Shown in pieces: positions 7,656 through 14,903 of a DNA stretch of 22,757 nt. The position numbers were made by a program, and so were the translations under genes. The stretch covers positions 1-22,757 of IMG/VR virus record IMGVR_UViG_3300043444_000307; one strand, written 5' to 3'. Source of the stretch: a virus. Within the stretch, counting starts at the first letter, position 1, and each line of letters starts with the position of its first letter. The notes under the pieces are model-generated. The model was not told where the DNA came from and searched no databases. It worked only from the letters and a program-made list of their open reading frames with translations.

Positions 7656-10514
7656 TTATTTGTTTTCCAAATCCTTAACTTTTGCTGATAATTCTTTTAT
7701 AGCTTCAATTAATACTGGAACTAATTTAATATAATCCACTGCTAAATAACCTGTTTCTCTTTCAGTTACGATTTCAGGCAATATTGATTGAACTTCTTGT
7801 GCAATTACTCCTAAATCATTTCCTATGTGAGAATGTATATTTTCAAATCCTTCTTTCCAATCATAAGTGTTACCACTAATTGCTTCAACTTTTGATAAAG
7901 CATTTTGGATAGGTTGGATATTTTCTTTTAATCTTTCATCTGATGAATAGTATGCGGTAATATCACCAGTTGCTCTAATCTCACCACTCACACCACTAGC
8001 TGCCGTTCCGATTCCTAATGAACCAAATTGAACATCGGAAGTTGTAGAACCACCGGTTGTTGATGAAAGTGTAATTTGAGATGAACCACTAACTACTCCC
8101 AATGAATTATTATATGCTAAAACATTTGCATCAAAGTTAGTAATTGAATCGGCATTTACTTGAGATGAACCACTAAATAATGTGTGCGTTGCACTAGCTT
8201 TTTCTTCAAATACCGATGTGATTTGTGCAGATGATGATATGACACCATTGGTTGCATTAATTATACCATCGAATGAAGTAGCAGTTATTGCACCTGCTTT
8301 AAATGGTGCTAAAGTAAATCCGGTTCCGGATGTATTTACTGAACCCGTTGTTTCATCTTGTAAACCATTAAACACCTTCCAAGTATGCCCATCACTAGCA
8401 TCCATAAAAATACCAGCGTGTCTATATGTACCATCATTATAATGTCCAACGATACCCAAATCATTATCAGTAGAAGCCGTTGGTGAAAGATATATAATAT
8501 TATCATTTACTGATAAATTTTCCGAATTAATTACAGATTGCGTTCCATAAACAGTAATACTTCCTAAAAATACAGTGTTTGAACCTGTAATCTGAATTGC
8601 TTCTCTAATGGATGCAGTGTAAGTATTTAATCCACTTAATGATGTATTAACACTTGATGTATAACTTTCTAATGTTAAGTTTTTACTTTCTTGTGATGAA
8701 GTAAATGAATTCAATGAATCCAATACTCCAACGATTTGCGCAGAAGATGAAACTAATGTATGTGTAGCAGATGCTCTTTCTTCATATGTGGTTGATATTG
8801 AAGAACTCCAAACATTTATCGATGCCGATGTTGATTCTAAATTATTTAATCTAATTGCAGCAGATGCGGTAAATGCTTCTAATTGTGAGAAAGCAAGTTG
8901 TGCTCCAGAACCTAAATTTATGGAAGTTGTATATTCCAATTCATCTAATCTAGAATCAACCGATGTACTGAAATTTGAATAAGTTGATGCTGTAAATTGA
9001 TTTAAAGATGAAGTGTGAATGTTATATGATGCGGTTATACTTTCAATTATTGTAAATTTATTATCAATACTTGAAGTATAAGTTTCTAAGGTCGTTGCTT
9101 TACTTTCTAAATCATCAATTCTTATTTCGTGATTTGATGCGGTAGAAAATAATTCAACTAAACTTGCGGTTACTGAACCTGTAAATCCGTTGTAAGATGC
9201 AGTTATGTTTGATATAATTGTATCTTTTTCATTTTGAGATGAAGTCCAACTATTTAAATCCAAAATATGACCATTAACACTTTGTGTAAATGTGTTTAAT
9301 GATGCGGTAGCACTATTATATGATGCAGTTATTTCACTAATAATTGCAAATTTATTTTCAAATGAACCCGTTTTTATGTTTATATCGGATATATGTCCGT
9401 TAAAACTAGCCGATTCAATTTGTAAATGTTTTAATCTATCATCAACAGACCAAGAATATTCAGTTACACTTGCACCATTCAATCCAACGATTGTAGAAGA
9501 ACTAATTGAACCCAAAATTCCTAAATTCGTATTTATTCCGAATCTATTATTTGAATCTTCCCAACTCATCGAAACATTTGCACCAGCTACTTCAAATCCC
9601 GCTCCATCAGCTGCTGCTGAATTTGATGAACCACTTGCTACTGTTATTTTATAATCTTCAATATAAACATTTGTGGTATTTAATGATGTTTGAGTACCAT
9701 CTACTATTAAATTACCCTTTATTCTCGTATCACCCCCGGCTACATCTATTGCAGTTTTTAATGAAGCAGTATATAATTCAATTTCATTCAAACTAATATC
9801 AGTAGATGCTGTAAATAAATTCATAGAAGCAGTGTATGCTCCAATAATTACATCTTTAGCTTCTTGTGAAGATGTGAATATATTCATTGAGGATGTATAG
9901 TTTCCTATGATTATATCTTTAGCTTCTTGCGAAGATGTGAATGATTGTAAAGAAGCAGATGCTAATTGTAATTGGTCTAATCTATCATCAACCGATGCAG
10001 TATAAGTTTCTAAAGTATCAGCTTTATCTTCTAAAGTTGTAATTCTTGTATTTTGAGAACCACTATCAGATTCTAATTGGTCTAATCTATTATCAACAGA
10101 AGAACTAAATGTAGTTATGTTGATTCCATTAACATCACCATTAAGTGAACCTGTAAATGATGTAGCGTAAACATTTTTCCAAACTTTTGATGTAGAACCA
10201 ATTGAATATGTATTAGTTGGATTTGGAATTAAATCGGATGTAAATTCACCCGTAGCGGTAATTGTATCAGATGTTTGATTACCCAAAAATAAATTACCCG
10301 AAACATTCAAATTACCACTCACAAACATATGAGATGCGGTAATTTCTCCAATTAAATTTATGTTACCTTCAACCGGCGCATCTAAAGTTAAAACATTATA
10401 ATTTGCAGAACCACTACCTATTTGTAATGAACCAGAACCCTGGTGTAAGTATAATTCACCTTCCGCAAGTGATACATTTGTTGTTCCCCTTCTTATTTGA
10501 AATATTGCTGCCAT
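7656..10514 (-). CDS. Long tail fibre with C-terminal S74 intramolecular chaperone
   Basis: This 952-residue likely trimeric fibre starts with MAAIFQIRRGTTNVSLAEGE, the 'RRGT ... GE' N-terminal signature shared with its neighbours. The shaft is a long series of Ser/Thr-rich coiled-coil units (YTASVDDRLDQL, FTSSQEAKD, GHISDIN). These are interrupted by two beta modules: residues ~267-318 (with AADGAGFEVAG), shared with the 729-residue fibre, and residues ~654-763, shared with the 665-residue fibre. The last ~100 residues are an S74 chaperone: AYYSSDERLKENI gives Ser858 and Lys863, the five-residue-spaced catalytic dyad, then LGVIAQEVQSILPEIV and a terminal coiled coil. Autocleavage would be expected just before Ser858, based on the family. 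It is the longest gene in the window and the likely long fibre, though its virion location is inference. Confidence 0.85.
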   Translation of the reverse strand: MAAIFQIRRGTTNVSLAEGELYLHQGSGSLQIGSGSANYNVLTLDAPVEGNINLIGEITASHMFVSGNLNVSGNLFLGNQTSDTITATGEFTSDLIPNPTNTYSIGSTSKVWKNVYATSFTGSLNGDVNGINITTFSSSVDNRLDQLESDSGSQNTRITTLEDKADTLETYTASVDDRLDQLQLASASLQSFTSSQEAKDIIIGNYTSSMNIFTSSQEAKDVIIGAYTASMNLFTASTDISLNEIELYTASLKTAIDVAGGDTRIKGNLIVDGTQTSLNTTNVYIEDYKITVASGSSNSAAADGAGFEVAGANVSMSWEDSNNRFGINTNLGILGSISSSTIVGLNGASVTEYSWSVDDRLKHLQIESASFNGHISDINIKTGSFENKFAIISEITASYNSATASLNTFTQSVNGHILDLNSWTSSQNEKDTIISNITASYNGFTGSVTASLVELFSTASNHEIRIDDLESKATTLETYTSSIDNKFTIIESITASYNIHTSSLNQFTASTYSNFSTSVDSRLDELEYTTSINLGSGAQLAFSQLEAFTASAAIRLNNLESTSASINVWSSSISTTYEERASATHTLVSSSAQIVGVLDSLNSFTSSQESKNLTLESYTSSVNTSLSGLNTYTASIREAIQITGSNTVFLGSITVYGTQSVINSENLSVNDNIIYLSPTASTDNDLGIVGHYNDGTYRHAGIFMDASDGHTWKVFNGLQDETTGSVNTSGTGFTLAPFKAGAITATSFDGIINATNGVISSSAQITSVFEEKASATHTLFSGSSQVNADSITNFDANVLAYNNSLGVVSGSSQITLSSTTGGSTTSDVQFGSLGIGTAASGVSGEIRATGDITAYYSSDERLKENIQPIQNALSKVEAISGNTYDWKEGFENIHSHIGNDLGVIAQEVQSILPEIVTERETGYLAVDYIKLVPVLIEAIKELSAKVKDLENK
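8226..8555 (-). repeat. Duplicated fibre module, copy A
   Basis: This segment encodes residues ~654-763 of the 952-residue fibre, including DNDLGIVGHYNDGTYRHAG and GTGFTLAPFKAG. It is almost identical to 6163-6498 in the adjacent downstream fibre gene. Confidence 0.8.
9561..9716 (-). repeat. Shared 'ADGAG' beta module, copy 1
   Basis: This encodes residues ~267-318 of the 952-residue fibre (NLIVDGTQTSLNT ... ADGAGFEVAG). A diverged copy is at 12361-12516 in the 729-residue fibre (DLVVQGNTTTLNT ... ADGAGLEIAG). The similarity is clearer in protein than in DNA, so this duplication is older than the 6163/8226 pair. Confidence 0.6.
9816..9941 (-). repeat. Two tandem 63-base coding repeats
   Basis: Two consecutive 21-residue units (residues 192-212 and 213-233 of the 952-residue fibre) both begin FTSSQEAKD and continue I/VIIG.YT.SMN. 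The unit of 3 x 7 residues fits a coiled-coil shaft that grows by heptad-multiple duplication. Confidence 0.7.
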
Positions 10515-10533
10515 CTAATACTTTTATGTTTCT

Positions 10534-10542
10534 TATAAATAT
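10534..10542 (-). promoter_or_regulatory. ATATTTATA box upstream of the 952-residue fibre gene
   Basis: An exact coding-strand ATATTTATA lies 19 bases before the fibre ATG, in the 30-base gap after the 266-residue gene. This is the shortest spacing among the eight exact copies. Confidence 0.45.
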
Positions 10543-10544
10543 GT

Positions 10545-11345
10545 TTAAATATTAAAATCCAAATCCCCTGTCGTTGTTATATATTTTGCTAAATGCATGT
10601 AGTTTGCAGTTATACTTCCAGTTGTTACATTAATAGCAGATGAACTAATCGATAAATGAGTATTTCCAGCAATTAGAACATCAAATGAACCTGTTCTTGC
10701 TACGGCTTGTGTATTTCCCGTTGAATCTTCTATGAAGTTTACAGTACCTGCTGCATCGGGGTCTAAATTAAAATCAAATGTGTTTGGTCCAGCTGCCACA
10801 CCTACTTCAGTTCCATTAACTAAAAATGAACCTGTAATTGAAACTGAACCTGTAAATGAATGTGTATCATCTGTTGTATCACCAAATTTGGTAGAACCAC
10901 TTTGATATATTATAGATGATGAAATTACATTGATATTGAATTGTTTTGCATTTACATTCCCTAAAACAACTAAATCATTTGTAATAGTTTGAGAGCCGGA
11001 AAGGATTAAACTTCCACTCAATAATGCAGAACTACCGGTTATGTTACCACTAATATCAATATCTCCGGCTGATATTATATCTCTTGTTACATATAAATCT
11101 TGTCCAATATGAGCATCATTTGATACGATTGTTTCTCCAAACGAACCTGTTTCGGTTATACTAATAGAACCGGTTGTAATTGAATTTGTTACCAATATTC
11201 CTTCTATCGAATCTACATTTCCGGAACGTTTAACAAATAATTTACCATCGTAGGTATTTATTGCAATTTCACCTACATTTAGAGAACCGGTATCAGGAAC
11301 TTTACCAGGTACCGAAGAGCGTTTCAGTATAATGCTTTGTGCCAT
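10545..11345 (-). CDS. Short fibre-like structural protein (paralogue of the 212-residue protein)
   Basis: This 266-residue protein begins MAQSIILKRSSVPGKVPDTG and continues LNVGEIAINTYDGKLFVKRSG, an N-terminal domain common in tail fibres of T4-like environmental phages. The rest is a run of beta strands with TGS/SGS turns, consistent with a trimeric beta fibre. Residues ~75-115 (SFGETI ... IGQDLYVTRDIIS) match the same part of the neighbouring 212-residue protein, so the two are paralogues. There is no S74 or lectin domain, so it may be a connector or short fibre. It is separated from its upstream neighbour by a rho-independent terminator, and its own ATATTTATA box abuts that terminator. 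The function is inferred only from domain style and context. Confidence 0.7.
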   Translation of the reverse strand: MAQSIILKRSSVPGKVPDTGSLNVGEIAINTYDGKLFVKRSGNVDSIEGILVTNSITTGSISITETGSFGETIVSNDAHIGQDLYVTRDIISAGDIDISGNITGSSALLSGSLILSGSQTITNDLVVLGNVNAKQFNINVISSSIIYQSGSTKFGDTTDDTHSFTGSVSITGSFLVNGTEVGVAAGPNTFDFNLDPDAAGTVNFIEDSTGNTQAVARTGSFDVLIAGNTHLSISSSAINVTTGSITANYMHLAKYITTTGDLDFNI

Positions 11346-11380
11346 ATGTATGGACTATAATTTATTTAAAGTTATATAAC

Positions 11381-11407
11381 AAAAAAAAGGTACTATGTAG
11401 TACCTTT
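11381..11407 (-). terminator. Rho-independent terminator after the 212-residue fibre gene
   Basis: On the minus strand, AAAGGTACTA-CA-TAGTACCTTT forms a perfect inverted repeat with 10-base arms (11386-11395 and 11398-11407), followed directly by a run of T (11381-11388 read in reverse). It starts about 30 bases after the stop of the 212-residue gene. Its upstream arm touches the ATATTTATA box of the next gene. Confidence 0.8.
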
Positions 11408-11415
11408 ATAAATAT
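11407..11415 (-). promoter_or_regulatory. ATATTTATA box fused to a terminator, upstream of the 266-residue gene
   Basis: An exact coding-strand ATATTTATA lies 61 bases before the start of the 266-residue gene, the longest spacing of the set. It shares one base with the terminator hairpin at 11381-11407. If it acts as a -10 element, the start point would fall within the hairpin's first arm. Confidence 0.42.
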
Positions 11416-11436
11416 ATAATATTTTTATTATCGTAA

Positions 11437-12075
11437 TTAAAACTCACCGGCATCTGAACCGGCTTCCAAAGCTGCTAATCTATTTGCTACCGAACCACTA
11501 AATGCTAATACATCACCTATTCCGTAAAGAGAACCACTAAATCCATTTGTTGTAGTGAATGTTCCTCTAACTACATCATTATATCTGAATTCTACCGCCG
11601 AAGGTGTGGATGCTACTTTATAAAGTGAACCACTGCCTTGCAAATATCCAATCGTTCCTGCAAATGGTTCTGAATTGAAATCAAAATCATCAGGTCTCAT
11701 TGAAGCGGTGATTCCTGTCAATCCACTACCATCTCCAATAAATAAAGATGCTGATACAATTGATGCAGAAACTGCTCCAAATATATCAATATCACCATTA
11801 CCAATTATATCTCTTGTTACATATAAATCTTGTCCAATATTTGCATCAAAATCTATATTTGCTTCACCAAATGAACCTGTTCCTGTTAATGCAATAGAAC
11901 CAGTTGTGGTAGAGTTTGTGGTAACTAATGTTTCAATAGTTTGCGATGAGCCCGATTTATGCAAATAAACCTTACCATCATATATGTTTATACCTAACTC
12001 ACCTACTAATAATGAGCCGGTATCAGGAACTTTTCCCGATATTATCGACCTTTTATGTAATATTTTTTGAGCCAT
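11437..12075 (-). CDS. Short fibre-like structural protein
   Basis: This 212-residue protein begins MAQKILHKRSIISGKVPDTG and continues LLVGELGINIYDGKVYLHKSG, the same N-terminal attachment-type domain as its 266-residue paralogue. It then has a shared middle (SFGEANIDFDANIGQDLYVTRDII is the equivalent region), a GDGSGLTGITAS turn common in phage fibres, and a short C-terminus with SVANRLAALEAGSD, the start of a coiled coil. It is flanked on both sides by rho-independent terminators, so it is probably a single-gene transcription unit. No exact ATATTTATA box is visible upstream of it, unlike its neighbours. It could be a truncated fibre whose C-terminal domains were lost, or a genuine short fibre or adaptor. 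Confidence 0.7.
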   Translation of the reverse strand: MAQKILHKRSIISGKVPDTGSLLVGELGINIYDGKVYLHKSGSSQTIETLVTTNSTTTGSIALTGTGSFGEANIDFDANIGQDLYVTRDIIGNGDIDIFGAVSASIVSASLFIGDGSGLTGITASMRPDDFDFNSEPFAGTIGYLQGSGSLYKVASTPSAVEFRYNDVVRGTFTTTNGFSGSLYGIGDVLAFSGSVANRLAALEAGSDAGEF

Positions 12076-12108
12076 TTTTTATTGATATTTTAGATTCATT
12101 TAATAATT

Positions 12109-12138
12109 TAAAAAATTCCCCCCTAATCGGGGGGATTT
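12109..12138 (-). terminator. Rho-independent terminator after the 729-residue fibre gene
   Basis: On the minus strand, CCCCCC-GATTA-GGGGGG forms a strong six G:C-pair stem (12129-12134 with 12118-12123), extended by one A:T pair and followed by AATTTTTT. It begins about 7 bases after the stop of the 729-residue fibre gene. The G/C run stands out strongly in this AT-rich DNA. Confidence 0.85.
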
Positions 12139-12144
12139 AATATT

Positions 12145-14334
12145 TTAGAATGAACCACCATCAATTACATTGCTCATTACAAAATCACTACCATCCCATT
12201 GTAGTAAATCTCCTGCAGTTGAAGGCGCTGTTACAAAATCTAAGTTACCAGCTGCGTTTCTAAATGCTGCTCTCTTCGAAGTACCAAATCCAGGAACATT
12301 TACTGAACCTGTTAAGTTTGCTGCAACTGCTAGTGAAGAACTGAATTCATTAGTAGTGCCATTATATGTAAACTTAGCGGATGTACCAGCGATTTCTAAT
12401 CCAGCTCCATCTGCAGTTGCGTTTGAAGTTGAACCACTTGCTAATGTAATTATTTTATCTTCAATTACTAATTGTGCGGTATTTAATGTAGTTGTATTAC
12501 CTTGTACTACTAAATCACCACCAACGATTACATCTCCGGTTGTAGTTACTTTAGCGAAAGTTACATTGTTACCTGTACCTACACCTTGTATTGTACCAGT
12601 TCCTTCTAATGTATCTAATCTACTATCTACTGAAGTTGAGAAAGATGTTCCAAATGATGAAGTAAATGCTTCAATATTTGATAATCTACTACTTTGTGCA
12701 GTATTTGTAGTATCGTTGGATGCAGTATATGCGTTTATGTCAGAAATATGGCCTTTAACTGATGCTGACCATGTGTTGATATCAGAAATATGTCCATCAA
12801 CCGATGCAGTGTAAGTTTGTAATGTTCCTGCTTTTGTTTCTAAATTAGTTATAGAAGTTTTTGCAGAACCACTCCATGTATTGATATCAGAAATATGTCC
12901 GTTTACCGATGCAGATGTAGATTCTAAATTATTTAATCTAATTGCTGCAGATGCAGTAAATGAATTTAATGATAAAGATGAACTTTCCAATGATTCAACT
13001 CTACTTCCCAATGAACCACCACCACCAATTGAAGCTTCGATTGTATCGATTCTACTTTCGTGGTCAGATGAAGTTGCGAATAATTCTACTACATTTGTTG
13101 CAATTGATGAACTAAATGTTGAATATCCAGTTGTATCGGAAATTGTAATTTGTGATGAACCAGAAACTACACCACCTTTTAAGTTTGCGGAAATACTTCC
13201 ACCACTAATAATCATATCAACATTAGCCGTATCGGATGATGATGAGATGATATTTGCTGAAATTCCACTTAATTCGGTAAAGTTTATTTGAGATGAACCA
13301 CTAACTACTGAATCACCACCTGCTAAAAGAACTTTAATTTCAGAACCTTTAACACCTGCTTTCCAATAATCATTTGTAGAATCCCAAACTAATGAACCTG
13401 TTGCCGTATTTGGTGCGGTTGGGTCTTTAATCCACAATCCACCATTTGCTGCACCATTACCATTTAATTCTAAAATATTATCTCCTAATTGGATAGTTGT
13501 AGAATCTACAATAGTTTGAGTTCCGGCTACTGTTAAGTTTCCAGGTATAGTTACATCACCACTAAATGTTACATCAGCACCACTTGCAGTTAATGCCGCT
13601 CTTAATGATGCGGTATATGAATGTATTTCACTAAATTTAGAATCAACTGATGCAGTATAAGTTCCTAATGTAGAAAACTTAGTCTCAAATGAACCAGTCT
13701 TAGTATTAATATCTGAAATATGACCATTAATACTTGCTATTGAAGTATTAACACTTGCAGATGTAGATTCTAAATTGGTTAATCTATTATTTTGTGCGGT
13801 ATTAGCCGTATTATTAGAAGCAGTATATGCATTTATGTCAAAAATATGACCATCAACACTTGCAGTATAAGTTGCTAAAGTTGTATTTTTAGCTTCTTGT
13901 GAACCTGTAAATGTATTTAATGCTGATACTGAACTACCAATAGTACCACTTCCAATCGATGCAGATAATGCATTAATTGAAGTTGCTACCGATGAACTGA
14001 ATGGTTGGATGTTACCAACTAAATTAATAGCGGTATTTTCACCACTACCAAGTAAATATAATGTACCACTTCCACTATCGTAGAAAGGAACACCATTTAC
14101 CATTCCGTTATAAGTTCCAGCTGCAAATGTAGCAGGTGCGGAACTACCAATTAAGAATCGGTTTACCGCTTGAACTTGTCCATCTTGTGGAACTGCAAAT
14201 ACAATAGATGAGCCGTTTGTTGTGGTTAAATTGGATGAACCCGATGCTATTACAATTTCACCTTTTACTAATGATGAGGTTACTGCTGATAGGGATTCTA
14301 AACTACCACGTCTGTGTTTAATGATTTGTGCCAT
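12145..14334 (-). CDS. Large tail fibre, coiled-coil and beta-module mosaic
   Basis: This 729-residue fibre-like protein has the N-terminus MAQIIKHRRGSLESLSAVTS, with VKGEIVIASG downstream, matching the 'RRG ... GE' attachment-type domain of nearby fibres. The shaft has many YTAS/GHISDIN coiled-coil units; GHI(S/F)DIN occurs five times. Two beta modules are visible. One is at ~264-330 (NLTVAGTQTIVDST ... SLVWDSTNDYWKAG). The other is at ~607-658 (TTTLNTAQLVIEDKIITLAS, ADGAGLEIAG), shared with the 952-residue fibre. Two SGSSQ junctions occur at ~345 and ~391. The C-terminus (AAGNLDFVTAPSTAGDLLQW, then DGSDFV near the end) resembles a typical terminal beta strand segment of phage structural proteins, without an S74 chaperone. 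Expression is probably from the ATATTTATA box 38 bases upstream, ending at the strong terminator just downstream. Confidence 0.8.
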   Translation of the reverse strand: MAQIIKHRRGSLESLSAVTSSLVKGEIVIASGSSNLTTTNGSSIVFAVPQDGQVQAVNRFLIGSSAPATFAAGTYNGMVNGVPFYDSGSGTLYLLGSGENTAINLVGNIQPFSSSVATSINALSASIGSGTIGSSVSALNTFTGSQEAKNTTLATYTASVDGHIFDINAYTASNNTANTAQNNRLTNLESTSASVNTSIASINGHISDINTKTGSFETKFSTLGTYTASVDSKFSEIHSYTASLRAALTASGADVTFSGDVTIPGNLTVAGTQTIVDSTTIQLGDNILELNGNGAANGGLWIKDPTAPNTATGSLVWDSTNDYWKAGVKGSEIKVLLAGGDSVVSGSSQINFTELSGISANIISSSSDTANVDMIISGGSISANLKGGVVSGSSQITISDTTGYSTFSSSIATNVVELFATSSDHESRIDTIEASIGGGGSLGSRVESLESSSLSLNSFTASAAIRLNNLESTSASVNGHISDINTWSGSAKTSITNLETKAGTLQTYTASVDGHISDINTWSASVKGHISDINAYTASNDTTNTAQSSRLSNIEAFTSSFGTSFSTSVDSRLDTLEGTGTIQGVGTGNNVTFAKVTTTGDVIVGGDLVVQGNTTTLNTAQLVIEDKIITLASGSTSNATADGAGLEIAGTSAKFTYNGTTNEFSSSLAVAANLTGSVNVPGFGTSKRAAFRNAAGNLDFVTAPSTAGDLLQWDGSDFVMSNVIDGGSF
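12361..12516 (-). repeat. Shared 'ADGAG' beta module, copy 2
   Basis: This encodes residues ~607-658 of the 729-residue fibre, with the N-T-x-x-(L/V)-x-IED pattern followed by ADGAG. It is a diverged copy of the module at 9561-9716 in the 952-residue fibre. Confidence 0.6.
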
Positions 14335-14372
14335 ATTATTTGGTTATTCTCTGTTATTTCTGATTAATCTCT

Positions 14373-14381
14373 TATAAATAT
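14373..14381 (-). promoter_or_regulatory. ATATTTATA box upstream of the 729-residue fibre gene
   Basis: An exact coding-strand ATATTTATA lies 38 bases before the start of the 729-residue fibre, within a 109-base gap that is the largest gap in the window. The rest of that gap is AT-rich, with a run of nine T on the coding strand near 14407-14415. I see no convincing hairpin there. Confidence 0.45.
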
Positions 14382-14443
14382 AAAATTGTAAAGTAAACCA
14401 TTAAATAAAAAAAAATGAATTTATATATTTTTTATTATTATAT

Positions 14444-14890
14444 CTACCACTCACCCATATCCACATTCAAATTAGATTGAGAAAGAGCAAGTTCTGCATC
14501 AGTAGCGTATGTATTATCTAATGATGAAGTAAATTGATTTAATGGTTCTAAAATTGAAATTACTTGCGATGAGCCGGATACTAATGTAGGTAATCCTATA
14601 ATATCTTCATAATTTACTGAAGTTGCCGCAATATCTCCAATAACTTTTGAACCTGATAATTGTCCACTTGTTTGTTGCAATACAACTTGCGCCGATGAAC
14701 TTATTACCCCATCAGGCAAAACTGCTCCAACATTATTTGTAATAATTTGAACAATTGATGCCGAAAAAGTTGTTTCTAAAGATTGTGATACTATTCCGTT
14801 TACAGATGCACTGAAATCTGCTCCAACACTTGCTGCTGTATTTAATTGTGAACCACTTTCTATTTGTTTTAATCTTATAAATGTTGCCAT
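14444..14890 (-). CDS. Small SGSSQ-type fibre-like protein
   Basis: This 148-residue protein begins MATFIRLKQIESGSQLNTAA. It contains one SSSAQ and one SGSSQ junction (GVISSSAQVVLQ and LVSGSSQVISI) linked by short coiled-coil-like stretches, and it ends NLNVDMGEW. It is built from the same parts as the large fibres but lacks any recognisable C-terminal tip. It could be an adaptor, a fibre-attachment piece or a relic of a longer fibre. It follows the fibrinogen-like gene after 13 bases and is probably co-transcribed with the neck operon. A one-mismatch copy of the box (coding-strand ATATTTATC, 14894-14902) lies only 3 bases before the ATG, too close for the usual arrangement. Confidence 0.65.
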   Translation of the reverse strand: MATFIRLKQIESGSQLNTAASVGADFSASVNGIVSQSLETTFSASIVQIITNNVGAVLPDGVISSSAQVVLQQTSGQLSGSKVIGDIAATSVNYEDIIGLPTLVSGSSQVISILEPLNQFTSSLDNTYATDAELALSQSNLNVDMGEW

Positions 14891-14903
14891 ATTGATAAAT
14901 ATG

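Noticed and set aside
11371-11380. Palindrome GTTATATAAC just after the terminator
   Set aside because: It is a ten-base AT-rich palindrome with no second copy or context. It is likely chance, though an operator cannot be excluded.
12080-12088. Degenerate copy of the ATATTTATA box (ATATCAATA) before the 212-residue gene
   Set aside because: It has two mismatches and only 4 bases before the ATG, too close for the spacing seen in the exact copies.
12170-12814. Long plus-strand open frame (214 codons) opposite the 729-residue fibre
   Set aside because: It lies wholly antisense to a convincing fibre gene. The translated sequence is low-complexity (Ala/Val/Pro/Ser) as expected from the complement of Ser/Thr/Gly-rich repeats. 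There is no start context, and all neighbours are on the other strand.
14391-14443. Possible terminator after the 148-residue gene
   Set aside because: There is a T run on the coding strand but no stable hairpin before it.
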